From Devosia sp. 1566 (lineage in GTDB: Bacteria; Pseudomonadota; Alphaproteobacteria; Rhizobiales; Devosiaceae), in assembly GCF_004005995.1 (NCBI RefSeq), contig NZ_CP034767.1:806001-870000 (forward strand): a DNA stretch of 64,000 bases, written 5' to 3'. Positions 9,235 to 17,955 of the stretch are shown here, piece after piece. Position numbers and translations under genes: made by a program. The notes beneath the pieces are model-generated. The model saw nothing but the letters and a program-made list of their open reading frames with translations, was not told the DNA's origin and did not search any database. The first letter of the stretch is position 1. Every line of letters starts with the position of its first letter.

Positions 9235-9846
9235 TCAGTGCTGCCAGAGGACGAGGCCGGCGGCGGAGGCCATCATCACCCCGGCAGTCTTGTTGAGCCG
9301 GCGCAGCGCCGGCTCACTCTTGAAAAGGTCGCGCGCCGCGGCAGCCAGCAGCGCATAGCCGCAGCCCACGATCATCAGCACCACGATCACGATGGCCGTC
9401 AACTCGGCGAAAGCCAGCGGGTTCATCTGATCCAGCGGGATAACGGTGGGCAGGATTGCCAGATAGAACACAATGGTCTTGGGGTTGCCCATGGTCAGCG
9501 AGAAGCCGGCGAGAAAGGTCTTAAATGAAGCTTCGCTGCGCGGCTTCATTTGTTCGGCGCCCGGTGCGGCCGTCCAAAATTTGTAAGCGATGTAAAGCAG
9601 ATAAGCCGCGCCGGCCCAGCGCACCAAGGTGAAAACTGGCCCGAGATAGGTGGCGATAGCGGCAAGGCCGAACACCGCAAAAATGAAATACACCATGTCG
9701 CCGGCGAGAATTCCCAGCACCATCGGGAAAGCTCCGCCAAAGCCCCCACCCAGTGCCCGGGCCACGACTGCGGCAACACCAGGTCCAGGCACCAGCACCG
9801 CGATGCCATATGCGAGGGTGAAGGTGAGAAGGGTCCAAAGATCCAT
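9235..9846 (-). CDS. LysE/RhtB family amino-acid exporter
   Basis: 203 residues with six hydrophobic segments. It has the LysE-family first helix and the loop motif VPGPGVAAVVARALGGGFGGA (about residues 17-37), plus the SLTMGNPKTIVFYLAILP block (about 113-130) that is the best family marker. It exports an amino acid or a small derivative across the inner membrane; the substrate cannot be told. The ATG at 9846 begins MDLWTLLTF; the frame is open further upstream but without membrane-protein character. It is convergent with gdhA. Confidence 0.88.
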   Translation of the reverse strand: MDLWTLLTFTLAYGIAVLVPGPGVAAVVARALGGGFGGAFPMVLGILAGDMVYFIFAVFGLAAIATYLGPVFTLVRWAGAAYLLYIAYKFWTAAPGAEQMKPRSEASFKTFLAGFSLTMGNPKTIVFYLAILPTVIPLDQMNPLAFAELTAIVIVVLMIVGCGYALLAAAARDLFKSEPALRRLNKTAGVMMASAAGLVLWQH

Positions 9847-9979
9847 GATCACGCCCGGGGAAAGCCAGCAGGAAAAGTCATCGACCGGGGCGGTCTTTAT
9901 CGCCGCTGCCGGCCCTCGATGATGGCTATCTCGCACACATTCCCACTTCGGCAAACCCCTCGCGGCTTGGCTGGTCGGC

Positions 9980-11353
9980 TCAGGGGTTGGCGGGTTCGGG
10001 GGTCGTTGCGGCAAGGTCGTCCGCGTCAGCTTCTGGACCCAGCAGCATGAGGCTGGGTTCAGTGGCAAAGATCTGCTGGGCCATGGCCTGCACATCCGCC
10101 GCTGTAACCGCTTCGATCAGCCCGGCGCGCTCCGTGATGTAGTCGACCGGCAGGTCGCGCAACTGCTGACCCACCATGGCCCGGGCAATAGATACCGACG
10201 AGCGGAGTTGGTTGATGGGGTAGGCGCCGATCAAATAGCGTTGGATACGTTCGAGTTCGACGGGGTCCGGGCCATTTTCCGCCAAAGCCGCCAAGGTCGT
10301 CTTGATCACCTCGATGGTTTCATCCGCCTGATCGGAGCTGGTCGAGGTTCCGATGGTAATCGCGTGGGCATGGGCAAGATCAACCATGTTCCCCGAAACG
10401 CCATAGCTGAGCCCGCGTTTCTCGCGCACTTCCACATTAAGGAGCGACAGCAGGTTCCCTCCGGCGAGCAGTTCGGTCATCACATAGGCGGGGAAGAACT
10501 CCGGATCCTCCTGGGCAATGCCGGGAAAGGCCATGTTGATCGTGGTTTGTGGCAGGGGATAGCTGACCGCCAACTCCTGCCCAAAACTGAGTTGCGCGTC
10601 GGGGATCGGTATGAGCTCGGGTGCCTGAGGCAACCCACCGAACACCACGTCGATCATCTCGCCAGCTTCTTGGGGAGTGATGGCCCCTACAATCCCGATC
10701 TTGAGGTTCTCGCGCGCAAAAACGGCATTGTGGAAGGCTCGCAGGTTTTCGATCGTGATCACGGGAAGGGTTTCAACCGTCCCCTCCACCGGGCGGCTAT
10801 AGGGATGATCGCCAAACAAGGCTTCATTCCACATCAGCCTGGCGGCATAGCCAGGGTCCTGCGACTGGGCGACGAGCCCGGCCATGATCTGGGCGCGCAT
10901 GCGGTCCACGGCAGGTTGGTCGAAGCGAGGCTCGTTGACGGCCAGCGCAAGAAGCTCGGTTCCGTCTTCTCGCGCTTCTGACAGCATTCGCGCCGCACCC
11001 GAGAAGTTATCCTGGTCGGCGGAGAACTGGATTTCGAGGCCCACCTCGTCCAACTGCGTCTGGAAGGCCTCGCTATCGAGATCGCCCGCGCCTTCGTCGA
11101 GCAGGGTCGACATCAAATTGGCCCGGCCGAGCTGGTCGTTGGGATCCTGCGTGGCACCAGCACCTTTGAAGGCAAAGCCAAGGGTGATGATCGGAATGGT
11201 GTGGTCTTCCACCATCCAGGCCGAGATGCCACCAGGCGAGGTGATGGGCACGAACTCGGTCTGTGCATTGGCTGGCAGGATCCAGGCAAGCAGCGCCAAT
11301 GGCGCCAGCAGGAGGGTCAAGGCGCGGCGCTGAGGTCGAGGTGAAACGATCAT
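9980..11353 (-). CDS. M16 family peptidase-like protein, non-catalytic partner
   Basis: 457 residues with an N-terminal signal peptide (hydrophobic stretch about residues 11-28, likely cut after ANA). It has the two-lobed M16 fold, with the R/Y motif in REKRGLSYGVSG typical of the non-catalytic half, but no HxxEH zinc motif in the N-terminal lobe. In periplasmic M16 pairs one subunit carries zinc and the other closes the chamber. Its ATG overlaps the stop of the upstream active subunit (ATGA at 11350-11353), so the two are co-translated. It is probably a periplasmic heterodimeric peptidase; the substrate is unknown. Confidence 0.88.
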   Translation of the reverse strand: MIVSPRPQRRALTLLLAPLALLAWILPANAQTEFVPITSPGGISAWMVEDHTIPIITLGFAFKGAGATQDPNDQLGRANLMSTLLDEGAGDLDSEAFQTQLDEVGLEIQFSADQDNFSGAARMLSEAREDGTELLALAVNEPRFDQPAVDRMRAQIMAGLVAQSQDPGYAARLMWNEALFGDHPYSRPVEGTVETLPVITIENLRAFHNAVFARENLKIGIVGAITPQEAGEMIDVVFGGLPQAPELIPIPDAQLSFGQELAVSYPLPQTTINMAFPGIAQEDPEFFPAYVMTELLAGGNLLSLLNVEVREKRGLSYGVSGNMVDLAHAHAITIGTSTSSDQADETIEVIKTTLAALAENGPDPVELERIQRYLIGAYPINQLRSSVSIARAMVGQQLRDLPVDYITERAGLIEAVTAADVQAMAQQIFATEPSLMLLGPEADADDLAATTPEPANP

Positions 11354-12702
11354 GGTGCGGGTTCCTCGGCAGGGGGCAGCAGATAGCCGGTGACGGCATT
11401 GTCGGCGCCAAGATAGCGAGCAGCGACGTCCTGCACGGCTTGCGGGGTCACGGCGCGGATCCGATCTGGCCAGGTGTTGAGGCCCTCGATCGTGCCCCCA
11501 TTGGCGAGCCACAGCCCGTAGCTCATCGCCAAATGTGTGGGGTCGTCGCGCTGGAATACGGTATCGCGCGCAAAACGGTCAGCCACGCGGTCCACGTCCT
11601 CCTGACTGACGCCATTGGTGATGATGTCCTCGATCTCGGCGGAGATCGCCGCAATCAATTCTTCAAGTGTTGCGTCCGGCCGTGGCGCGCCCGAAAGCGT
11701 GAAAGTGCCCATGTCAAAAGCGGCGCCATCATAGCTGGCATTGGCCTGGGCAGCGATGCCCAACTCCACCACAAGCTTTTGGTAAAGGATGCTCCTCGTG
11801 CCGTCGCTCAACAGCCCAGCCAGAACATCAAGGGCCTCGGCTTCGCCCGCCGCGCCGGTGCGATAGCTGGGCACGACCCAGCCGCGCGTGAAACTGGGCA
11901 GCGCCACCCGCGGGTCGGTCAGGGTGACGGTGCGACTCGTGTCCTGCGGCGGCTCCTGGCGGCGGACGCGCTCAGGCAGATCGGGGCCGCGTGGAACTGC
12001 GCCATAGGTCTGCTCGGCGAGGGCGCGCACGGCTTCCGGTTCAACATCGCCAGCCACCACCACCAGCGCGTTGTTGGGCGCATAGTATTGGTTGTAGAAG
12101 CTGAGCGCGTCGTCACGGCTGAGCTCTTCGATCTCATGGGCCCAGCCGATCACCGGCGAGCCGTAAGGGTGGTTCTGGAACTGGGTTGCAGCCAGTTCTT
12201 CCGCGAGGATCCCATCGGGGTTGGACTCGATGACCTGCCGGCGCTCCTCCATTACGACCGATCGCTCCGCATCGATTATCTCGGGCGGCAGCGCCACATT
12301 GCGCATGCGGTCCGCTTCGATCGCCATGATTTCTCCCAATGCATCGGGGGGAATGGTCTCGAAATAGGCGGTTACGTCCCAACTGGTGAAGGCGTTCATG
12401 TTGCCGCCCAGCTCACTCACCAGGCGGTCGAGCGCACCGGCGGGATAGGTCTCGGTGCCGCGGAACATCAGGTGCTCAAGGAAATGGGCGACGCCCGATT
12501 GTCCAGGGGGCTCATCAGCAGCGCCCACGCGGTACCAGACGGTATGGGTCACGATCGGCGCCCTTGTGTCAGGCATCACCACCAGCTGCAGGCCATTGTC
12601 GAGGGTGAACTCACTGATCACCGGCGGCGGAATCTCTTCCTGCGCCAAAGCCGGTGCCGCAAGCATCAGGCTTGTGAACAGCCCCAATGCGGATCGATGC
12701 AT
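11350..12702 (-). CDS. M16 family zinc metallopeptidase, catalytic subunit
   Basis: 450 residues. A signal peptide (about 1-20, cut after ALA) is followed by the M16 domain with the inverted zinc motif HFLEH (73-77) and the downstream Glu ligand in VVMEERRQ (about 152-153). The LxNGLQLVV start of the mature domain and the C-terminal GTRSILYQKL / RDDPTHLA features are typical of pitrilysin-like periplasmic peptidases. ATG 12702 has a good AAGGGAA site, so I prefer it to longer frames. It is the first gene of a two-gene operon with its inactive partner. Confidence 0.92.
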   Translation of the reverse strand: MHRSALGLFTSLMLAAPALAQEEIPPPVISEFTLDNGLQLVVMPDTRAPIVTHTVWYRVGAADEPPGQSGVAHFLEHLMFRGTETYPAGALDRLVSELGGNMNAFTSWDVTAYFETIPPDALGEIMAIEADRMRNVALPPEIIDAERSVVMEERRQVIESNPDGILAEELAATQFQNHPYGSPVIGWAHEIEELSRDDALSFYNQYYAPNNALVVVAGDVEPEAVRALAEQTYGAVPRGPDLPERVRRQEPPQDTSRTVTLTDPRVALPSFTRGWVVPSYRTGAAGEAEALDVLAGLLSDGTRSILYQKLVVELGIAAQANASYDGAAFDMGTFTLSGAPRPDATLEELIAAISAEIEDIITNGVSQEDVDRVADRFARDTVFQRDDPTHLAMSYGLWLANGGTIEGLNTWPDRIRAVTPQAVQDVAARYLGADNAVTGYLLPPAEEPAP

Positions 12703-12894
12703 ATTGCTGGTTCCCTTGGATAAAGGCGGGGTTTTGAGGTGAGGGGTACGCTTGCCTGCCGCGCGCATTCACACTGCAGCGCAGGAGCCGGACCGGCGGC
12801 GTCGAACAGATGCAACAGCTTGGTGGGCGGTTTGGTTGCCGGTAAATTCCCCGCTGTGGCGGTTACGGGAAACAAGAATCCGGGAGGACGTGAC

Positions 12895-14838
12895 CTAGTT
12901 CTCGAGCCAGTTATCCAGCAGGCCGGCGGCCACGACTTTGGCGCCTGCCAGCGTTAAGTGCGCGTAGTCGAACTGCATAGGTATGCCGTCTTGAGCAGTT
13001 TCGCGGCAGTTCCCGTCCGGGCAAATAATGCTGAGCGGTGAGCGGTAAGCGATTCCGGTCTGCACCAATCTTGCCGCAAGGGCATGGTCGACTGACACGG
13101 GCTCCGGCAGCATCGCGCGCGACAACACGCCGGCAGCCCCGCCCCAGACCTGTGCCCGCGCCAGAATATTGGGCACCGCACCGCCATATTCGGCGCTGGG
13201 CCCGACGATCATCACGGCCGGGCTGTGCTGGCCGGCAGAGTTGGCGAGGGCAACAATGCCGTCGACGTCCCCCTCGCGCCACCGGCCAGCGATGATGAGG
13301 CCGTCCAGGCGGGCATTTGGCAGAAACCGCTTGAGCACTAACTCGGTCAGATCAGCGCAACGCTTATCCTGCCAAGCCCCTTCAAGCGGTCGGCAGCCTG
13401 CCGCGGTGGCCTGCAGGAAATTGTAGTGCGGGTAGGCAGCCCGCAGCCCGCCGGACAGATGGGCGGCATGGCTATCGCCCAGCAGCAGGATATTGGGCCG
13501 CGTTGGATCAAGCCGTAGGCATGCTTCGCTATCCAGCACCGTGCCAGGCAAGTCGCGGTCGTCGAGAAAACAATGCCCCGCCTGGAAGTGCGCTCGATAC
13601 TCCGCCGTCTGCGGATACCGGGCATAATCTGCGAGTGCCAGGACTTCGCCGGAATAGTCGCGAGCCCCAAAGTCCAGCCGTGTCAGGGTGAAGCCCGCGC
13701 CCGCAATGACCAGCAGTGCCGCAGCCCCGCTCGCCAGCACGCGAGATGGCGGCATGTGCTGCAGTCCCCGGCGCGCCGGCATTTCGATCAAGGGACGTGA
13801 CAGCGCCGCTAGGGCCAGCGACATCGCAACTACCCGCACCATATCGAGGGCGTTCATGTCGGGCCCGGTGACGGCCCGATCGAACACGATCACCGGCCAA
13901 TGCCAGAGATACAGCCCATAGGAGATGAGCCCGAGGTAAACCAGTGGCCGCCACTTGAGCATCGCTCCAACTGCGGTGCCCTCGCTCCAGGCAATCAAGA
14001 GGACAGCGCCGAGTACCGGGGGCAAGGCGTTGAGACCCGGGAACACACTGGTTTCGCTAAGGTACAACACGGGCGCGACCACAAGAGCGAGCCCGAGCCA
14101 GCCTGCCGCTTCACGCCAGAAACGTGAGGGGATCGATCGCGCCGGTTTGAGCGCCAGCAGCGCGCCGGCGCCAAGTTCCCAGGCTCGGGTAGGCAGCAGG
14201 TAGAAGGTGAAGAAACGCGCCAGTTCGGCACCAAACAGGCTCAGCACAAAGGAGCTAAACATCAACGCCACCAGGATGGCGACGAGATATCGCCGCGCCC
14301 AGCGATGCAGCGCCCATAGCAGCGCCGGGAAGGCGAGGTAGAACTGTTCTTCCACCGCCAGGGACCAGGTGTGGAGAAGCGGCACGCTGCGGGCCGGCGC
14401 GTCGAAATAGTCAGTGGTGAGATAGAAATAGATGTTGGACACGAACAGCGCTGCGGCAACGGCTGTTTCCCCAAGCGCCCGCAACTCGAAGGGAAACAAG
14501 ACGAATTGCGCGGCGACCAGCACCGCCAGGATAACAAAAAGGAGCGGCGGCCCGATGCGCAGAAAGCGGCGGCGGTAAAACTCCAGAAAAGAAAACTGGC
14601 CGCGTTCGAGATCAGCCGAAATAATCGAGGTGATCAGATAGCCCGAGATCACGAAAAATACGTCGACGCCAACAAAGCCGCCGCCCAGTGCAGTCACGCC
14701 GGAATGGCCCAACACCACCGGGACAATGGCGAGGGCCCGCAGTCCGTCGATATGGGGTTTGTACTGGATGGCCGCACCGGAATGGGCTGGATTGAGCTCC
14801 ATTGTACTAGTCCATAAGCCCAGGGCCTTGTCCATCAT
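12895..14838 (-). CDS. Acyltransferase-3 / SGNH fusion, surface-polysaccharide O-acetylase type
   Basis: 647 residues. The N-terminal half (about 25-370) is a ten-helix acyltransferase-3 domain with the HIDGLRALAIVPVV entry motif (about 29-42), the GGGFVGVDVFFVISGYLI motif and the WSLAVEEQFYL motif. The C-terminal third is an SGNH hydrolase-like domain with the LLLGDSHAAHL block (about residue 450) and the terminal FDYAHLT (Asp-x-x-His). OafA/OatA-type enzymes of this architecture O-acetylate O-antigen or capsule. It flanks a glycan locus, so modifying that glycan is likely. Tandem ATGs at 14838 and 14835; ATG 14802 is also possible. Confidence 0.9.
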   Translation of the reverse strand: MMDKALGLWTSTMELNPAHSGAAIQYKPHIDGLRALAIVPVVLGHSGVTALGGGFVGVDVFFVISGYLITSIISADLERGQFSFLEFYRRRFLRIGPPLLFVILAVLVAAQFVLFPFELRALGETAVAAALFVSNIYFYLTTDYFDAPARSVPLLHTWSLAVEEQFYLAFPALLWALHRWARRYLVAILVALMFSSFVLSLFGAELARFFTFYLLPTRAWELGAGALLALKPARSIPSRFWREAAGWLGLALVVAPVLYLSETSVFPGLNALPPVLGAVLLIAWSEGTAVGAMLKWRPLVYLGLISYGLYLWHWPVIVFDRAVTGPDMNALDMVRVVAMSLALAALSRPLIEMPARRGLQHMPPSRVLASGAAALLVIAGAGFTLTRLDFGARDYSGEVLALADYARYPQTAEYRAHFQAGHCFLDDRDLPGTVLDSEACLRLDPTRPNILLLGDSHAAHLSGGLRAAYPHYNFLQATAAGCRPLEGAWQDKRCADLTELVLKRFLPNARLDGLIIAGRWREGDVDGIVALANSAGQHSPAVMIVGPSAEYGGAVPNILARAQVWGGAAGVLSRAMLPEPVSVDHALAARLVQTGIAYRSPLSIICPDGNCRETAQDGIPMQFDYAHLTLAGAKVVAAGLLDNWLEN

Positions 14839-14921
14839 CGGCGCCTTAGGCGGGCTGAACTTATCCCCGGGTGGTTTACGCGGGTGGATAACGCTCCTCT
14901 CGGCTTTCCTGGAGGATGCAC

Positions 14922-15185
14922 ATGACCGACCGCTTCGAACACCATGCCAAGGGCCTCGACAGCCCTGCGAGCCATGCCTTCGCCATTACTCCCAACGACA
15001 GCGAGCCGCTGATCGAGGCTACCCGCGCCATCTATATCGGCGCTGGTGGAGCGCTCAGCGTCACGCTGTTGTCGGGCGCACAGGTCGTCTTCGTTAATCT
15101 GTCCGGCGGGAGTGTGCTGCCCGTCCGGGTGGTTCAGGTGAAGGCGAGCGGCACCACCGCCAGTCAGATCCTGGGGCTGGTGTGA
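14922..15185 (+). CDS. Gene-transfer-agent-type head spike base protein (RCAP_rcc01079 / GhsA-like)
   Basis: 87 residues, starting MTDRFEHHAKGLDSPASHA with a good GGAGG site 6 nt upstream. The whole protein follows the pattern I know for the small spike base protein next to the Rhodobacter capsulatus GTA: MTDRF..H..SL.SPA.HA..I.P.DS, then GLY-like IYIGAGGALSVTLLSG and a terminal VKASGTTASQILGLV. In R. capsulatus the GhsA/GhsB spikes decorate the GTA head and bind capsule. The next gene overlaps its stop (GTGATG). Recognition is from memory of the family, not a search. No capsid, portal or tail genes are in the window. Confidence 0.8.
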   Translation: MTDRFEHHAKGLDSPASHAFAITPNDSEPLIEATRAIYIGAGGALSVTLLSGAQVVFVNLSGGSVLPVRVVQVKASGTTASQILGLV

Positions 15186-16915
15186 TGCTTGGCATATCCC
15201 TCAGTGCAGCCATTCACCAGCGCACGGGTGCTGCGTTGCCGGTTCCCGTTCCGCCACCTGCGGGCCTGTCCTTCACGCCCGATATCGCGGTCTTTCGGGA
15301 CCAATTCGGCGCCTATACTCACGATTTTGATGCCCAAGCCCGCAAGCCTGCGCCCACGCATACCGTTTATGTCGGCAAGGGCGGTGACAACACCGCTGAC
15401 GGCCTGAGCTGGTCCAGCCGCGTTCGCTCCATCAAGCAGGGTTTGGTGCGCGCCGCAGGCCTGGGCAGTCCCGGCGCTTCGACGCGCGTCCGTCTGTTGG
15501 TTCAGGCCGGGGAGTATCGCTTTTCCGAACAGGATGTCAGTGGCATTCCCGATAGCTGGGCGGGGCAATCCTGCCAGCGCAATCTTATCATTGAACCCTG
15601 CGATGGGTTCGGATCGCCATCCATGATGGGCCGGATCCGTTCAGTCCATGATCAGGTGATGCCGCCATTCCTGCCCGTTGCCGGCTCCAGCACCGTTTAC
15701 GCGTCCGTTTTCACCAGCGAACGCGTCACCTCCTGCGTTTGGGATCGGACTTATGCCGACGAGTGGGGCAATCCGCTTTGCGCCCACAATGCGCCGCCCC
15801 CTAGCGCCGCCTATGCCAATGAAGCGGCGGTTGTAGCGGGGCTCGAGGCCATGCATGCGGCCGAGGGCGAAGGCGCCTGCTGGCTCGATGCCACGGGAAA
15901 AAAGCTCTATGTGCGCCTGCGGGACGGCCGGGCCCCGGACGCCAACATGATCGTGGGCCGTGGCACCAATGACAGCGTAGCTAACCCTGCGGACTGGAAC
16001 ATCTATTACGGGGGCATCCATGGAACTCTGGCAACGCTTTGGGCGACGCGGCTCGATGCCTTGGGCGGCGGCGGTTTTTATCTCTATCCAGATTGGAGCG
16101 GCAACCGCCGCGCCAGTGTGGTCCTCGACCAGTGCGACGCACTTTACAGCGCCAATATGGGCTTTCTTGCCTATGACGCCACGAATGTGATCCTGCATCG
16201 CTGCCGGGCGGCCTACTGCTTCAATGATGGGGTGGCTTATGATCAGCCCGGCTTCGGCACCTACAACCCCGACGCGGCATTCACTGGCGCGATCATCGGC
16301 GCCAGCCTAACAGTTTCCGCCATGGCAGGGTCAGCCGCAGGGGTGCTCGATATCGGCATGGTGATCGCGGGTGCGGGAGTCGCAGCCGGTACCCGGATCA
16401 TCGGGAAAGGCAGCGGCACGGGTGGCGTTGGCACCTACCTCCTCGATCAAAGCCAAAGCGTTTCAAGCACAGCCATGACCGGCACCGGTGGTTTGGGTGG
16501 CGCGCGCTTTCATGAACTCGATTGCCGCTTCCGCTGGTGCGGCAACAACAGCCAGTTCGACACCTCCCGCAATGCCAGTTCGGCCCATGTCAACTGCACC
16601 GGCCTGCGCATCAACAGCCATGCGCTGTCCACGCAGAACCGCGCCTTCCATGACATCCACAATGCCCGTTCCTGGAATTTAGGCTGTGTTGGAGAGAGTT
16701 GCCGCCAAACCGGGGTGCAGAGCGCGGCTTTTACCGCCGGGCTAGAGCCGAACAGCAATGAAACCGCGCAGATGTGGCTGGATGGCTGCCAAAGCCTGGG
16801 CAACACCGCCGATCTGCAGGCGCACAAGGGAGCCGGACTCCGATTGCGCAATATGGGCGCGATCGCAGCCTTCCAAACGCTCGTCAGCGGTGGAGGCACG
16901 ATCGCCCTTTATTGA
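15182..16915 (+). CDS. GTA head spike/fibre-like beta-helix protein (GhsB-like)
   Basis: 577 residues (576 if the ATG at 15185 is used). After an N-terminal anchor region (about 1-60) the protein has the look of a right-handed beta-helix spike: the THTVYVGKGGDNTADGLSW entry (about 59-77) typical of pectate-lyase-like receptor-binding proteins, then many short polar strands with N, C and G turns. Residues about 367-434 form a Gly/Thr/Ser-rich block (FTGAIIGASLTVSAM to STAMTG) that looks like an inserted phage-type module. It is co-translated with the spike base gene. Known GhsB binds capsular polysaccharide; here the gene sits within a glycan locus. Confidence 0.7.
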   Translation: MMLGISLSAAIHQRTGAALPVPVPPPAGLSFTPDIAVFRDQFGAYTHDFDAQARKPAPTHTVYVGKGGDNTADGLSWSSRVRSIKQGLVRAAGLGSPGASTRVRLLVQAGEYRFSEQDVSGIPDSWAGQSCQRNLIIEPCDGFGSPSMMGRIRSVHDQVMPPFLPVAGSSTVYASVFTSERVTSCVWDRTYADEWGNPLCAHNAPPPSAAYANEAAVVAGLEAMHAAEGEGACWLDATGKKLYVRLRDGRAPDANMIVGRGTNDSVANPADWNIYYGGIHGTLATLWATRLDALGGGGFYLYPDWSGNRRASVVLDQCDALYSANMGFLAYDATNVILHRCRAAYCFNDGVAYDQPGFGTYNPDAAFTGAIIGASLTVSAMAGSAAGVLDIGMVIAGAGVAAGTRIIGKGSGTGGVGTYLLDQSQSVSSTAMTGTGGLGGARFHELDCRFRWCGNNSQFDTSRNASSAHVNCTGLRINSHALSTQNRAFHDIHNARSWNLGCVGESCRQTGVQSAAFTAGLEPNSNETAQMWLDGCQSLGNTADLQAHKGAGLRLRNMGAIAAFQTLVSGGGTIALY

Positions 16916-16938
16916 ACCACAAGGCTGCGGCAAGCCGA

Positions 16939-17869
16939 TCATTGCCGCAGCCGATCTGCCATCCCTTTGTCAAGCAAGCCACGAATCTGGCGGCGCCAGC
17001 CACGGGGAACACTCCAGATCGAAGCGTAGGCAAACAACTGTCGCAGGGTCGGACTGCCATGGCGGAACGCAGCGGCAAGCAGTGGCAGGGCGGCCCGGTA
17101 CGCCCCTTTGCCCTGAGCGTCGCGGGAAAGGTAACCGAGCAGGAAGCCACTATGGGCGCGCCTTGTCAGCAGCGATCCCAAGCTCTGCGCCCATGTCACG
17201 GACTGTTGCCAGCGATATTGGCCCGAGAGCGAAGGGCGTGGCTCATCGCGGTAATGCACCACCAGAGGCTGGGGAACAGTCAGCAACGGGTAGTTCAACT
17301 GCTTGGTCGCGCGCAGCACCAGTTCCCATTCTTCGTGCTGGCGCGCTGCAAAGCCAATATGCTCGAACACCGCCCGCGGCACCAGGAGCGAGGAGGTTTG
17401 GAGGAACCCCGCCCCGCGTCCCAGCCAGGTGTGCCGATCAAACAGCCATTCGTCAAAAGGCACTGCGCCATGATAAGGGCGCTCAGGCAGCAGAACGCTG
17501 GAGTGCGGGGTGACGACCCGGGACATGGTCATCACCACTGCCGGACGATTTGCGGCAAGTGCCAGTTGTTTTTCGAGCTTGTTGGGGCAGCCATTCGTCG
17601 TCGTCATCGAGAAAAGCCAGCCAGTCACCGGTGCTCAGGGCTGCGCCACGATCCCGGGTTCGGGCCGCGCCCAGCTGTGCGGGGTTGGAGAAGACGCGCA
17701 GCCGCGGCTCCTTTATCGGCTCCAGAGCGGCAAGCGTCGCCCCGTCCTCCCCGTCGATCACGACCAGCAGTTCCAGATCAGCCATGGTTTGAGCCAAGAC
17801 GCTCCGGACCGCCCGCAGCACCAATTCGCTGCGCCCAAAGGTTGGAACAACCACGCTGACGGTCGGCAT
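16939..17869 (-). pseudogene. Family 2 glycosyltransferase interrupted by a single-base frameshift
   Basis: From ATG 17869 the frame encodes a GT2 N-terminus: TVSVVVPTFGRSELVLRAV, LVVIDGEDG and the DxD-like block FLDDDDEWLP. After LP the same frame reads unrelated residues and stops at 17483. The family sequence continues (NKLEKQLALAA, then WLGRGAGFLQTSSLLVPRAVFE and HEEWELVLR) in the next frame to the TGA at 16939. Removing one C from the C4 run on the coding strand (17584-17587) restores a 309-residue protein. Either the gene is freshly inactivated or phase-variable, or the base is a sequencing error. It would transfer a sugar during glycan assembly at the cytoplasmic face. Confidence 0.8.
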
Positions 17870-17955
17870 GTTGTCTCCATTTTGGCAAACAGATGCGCTG
17901 GCCCTGAGCCTAGCCAGCCGCTTGCCCCCGCGGCAACAGGCTTGTGGTTTCAGAC

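Noticed and set aside
14839..16938. A prophage rather than GTA-type spike genes
   Set aside because: No integrase, terminase, portal, capsid, tail or lysis genes and no attachment-site repeat nearby; only the two spike-like genes are present.
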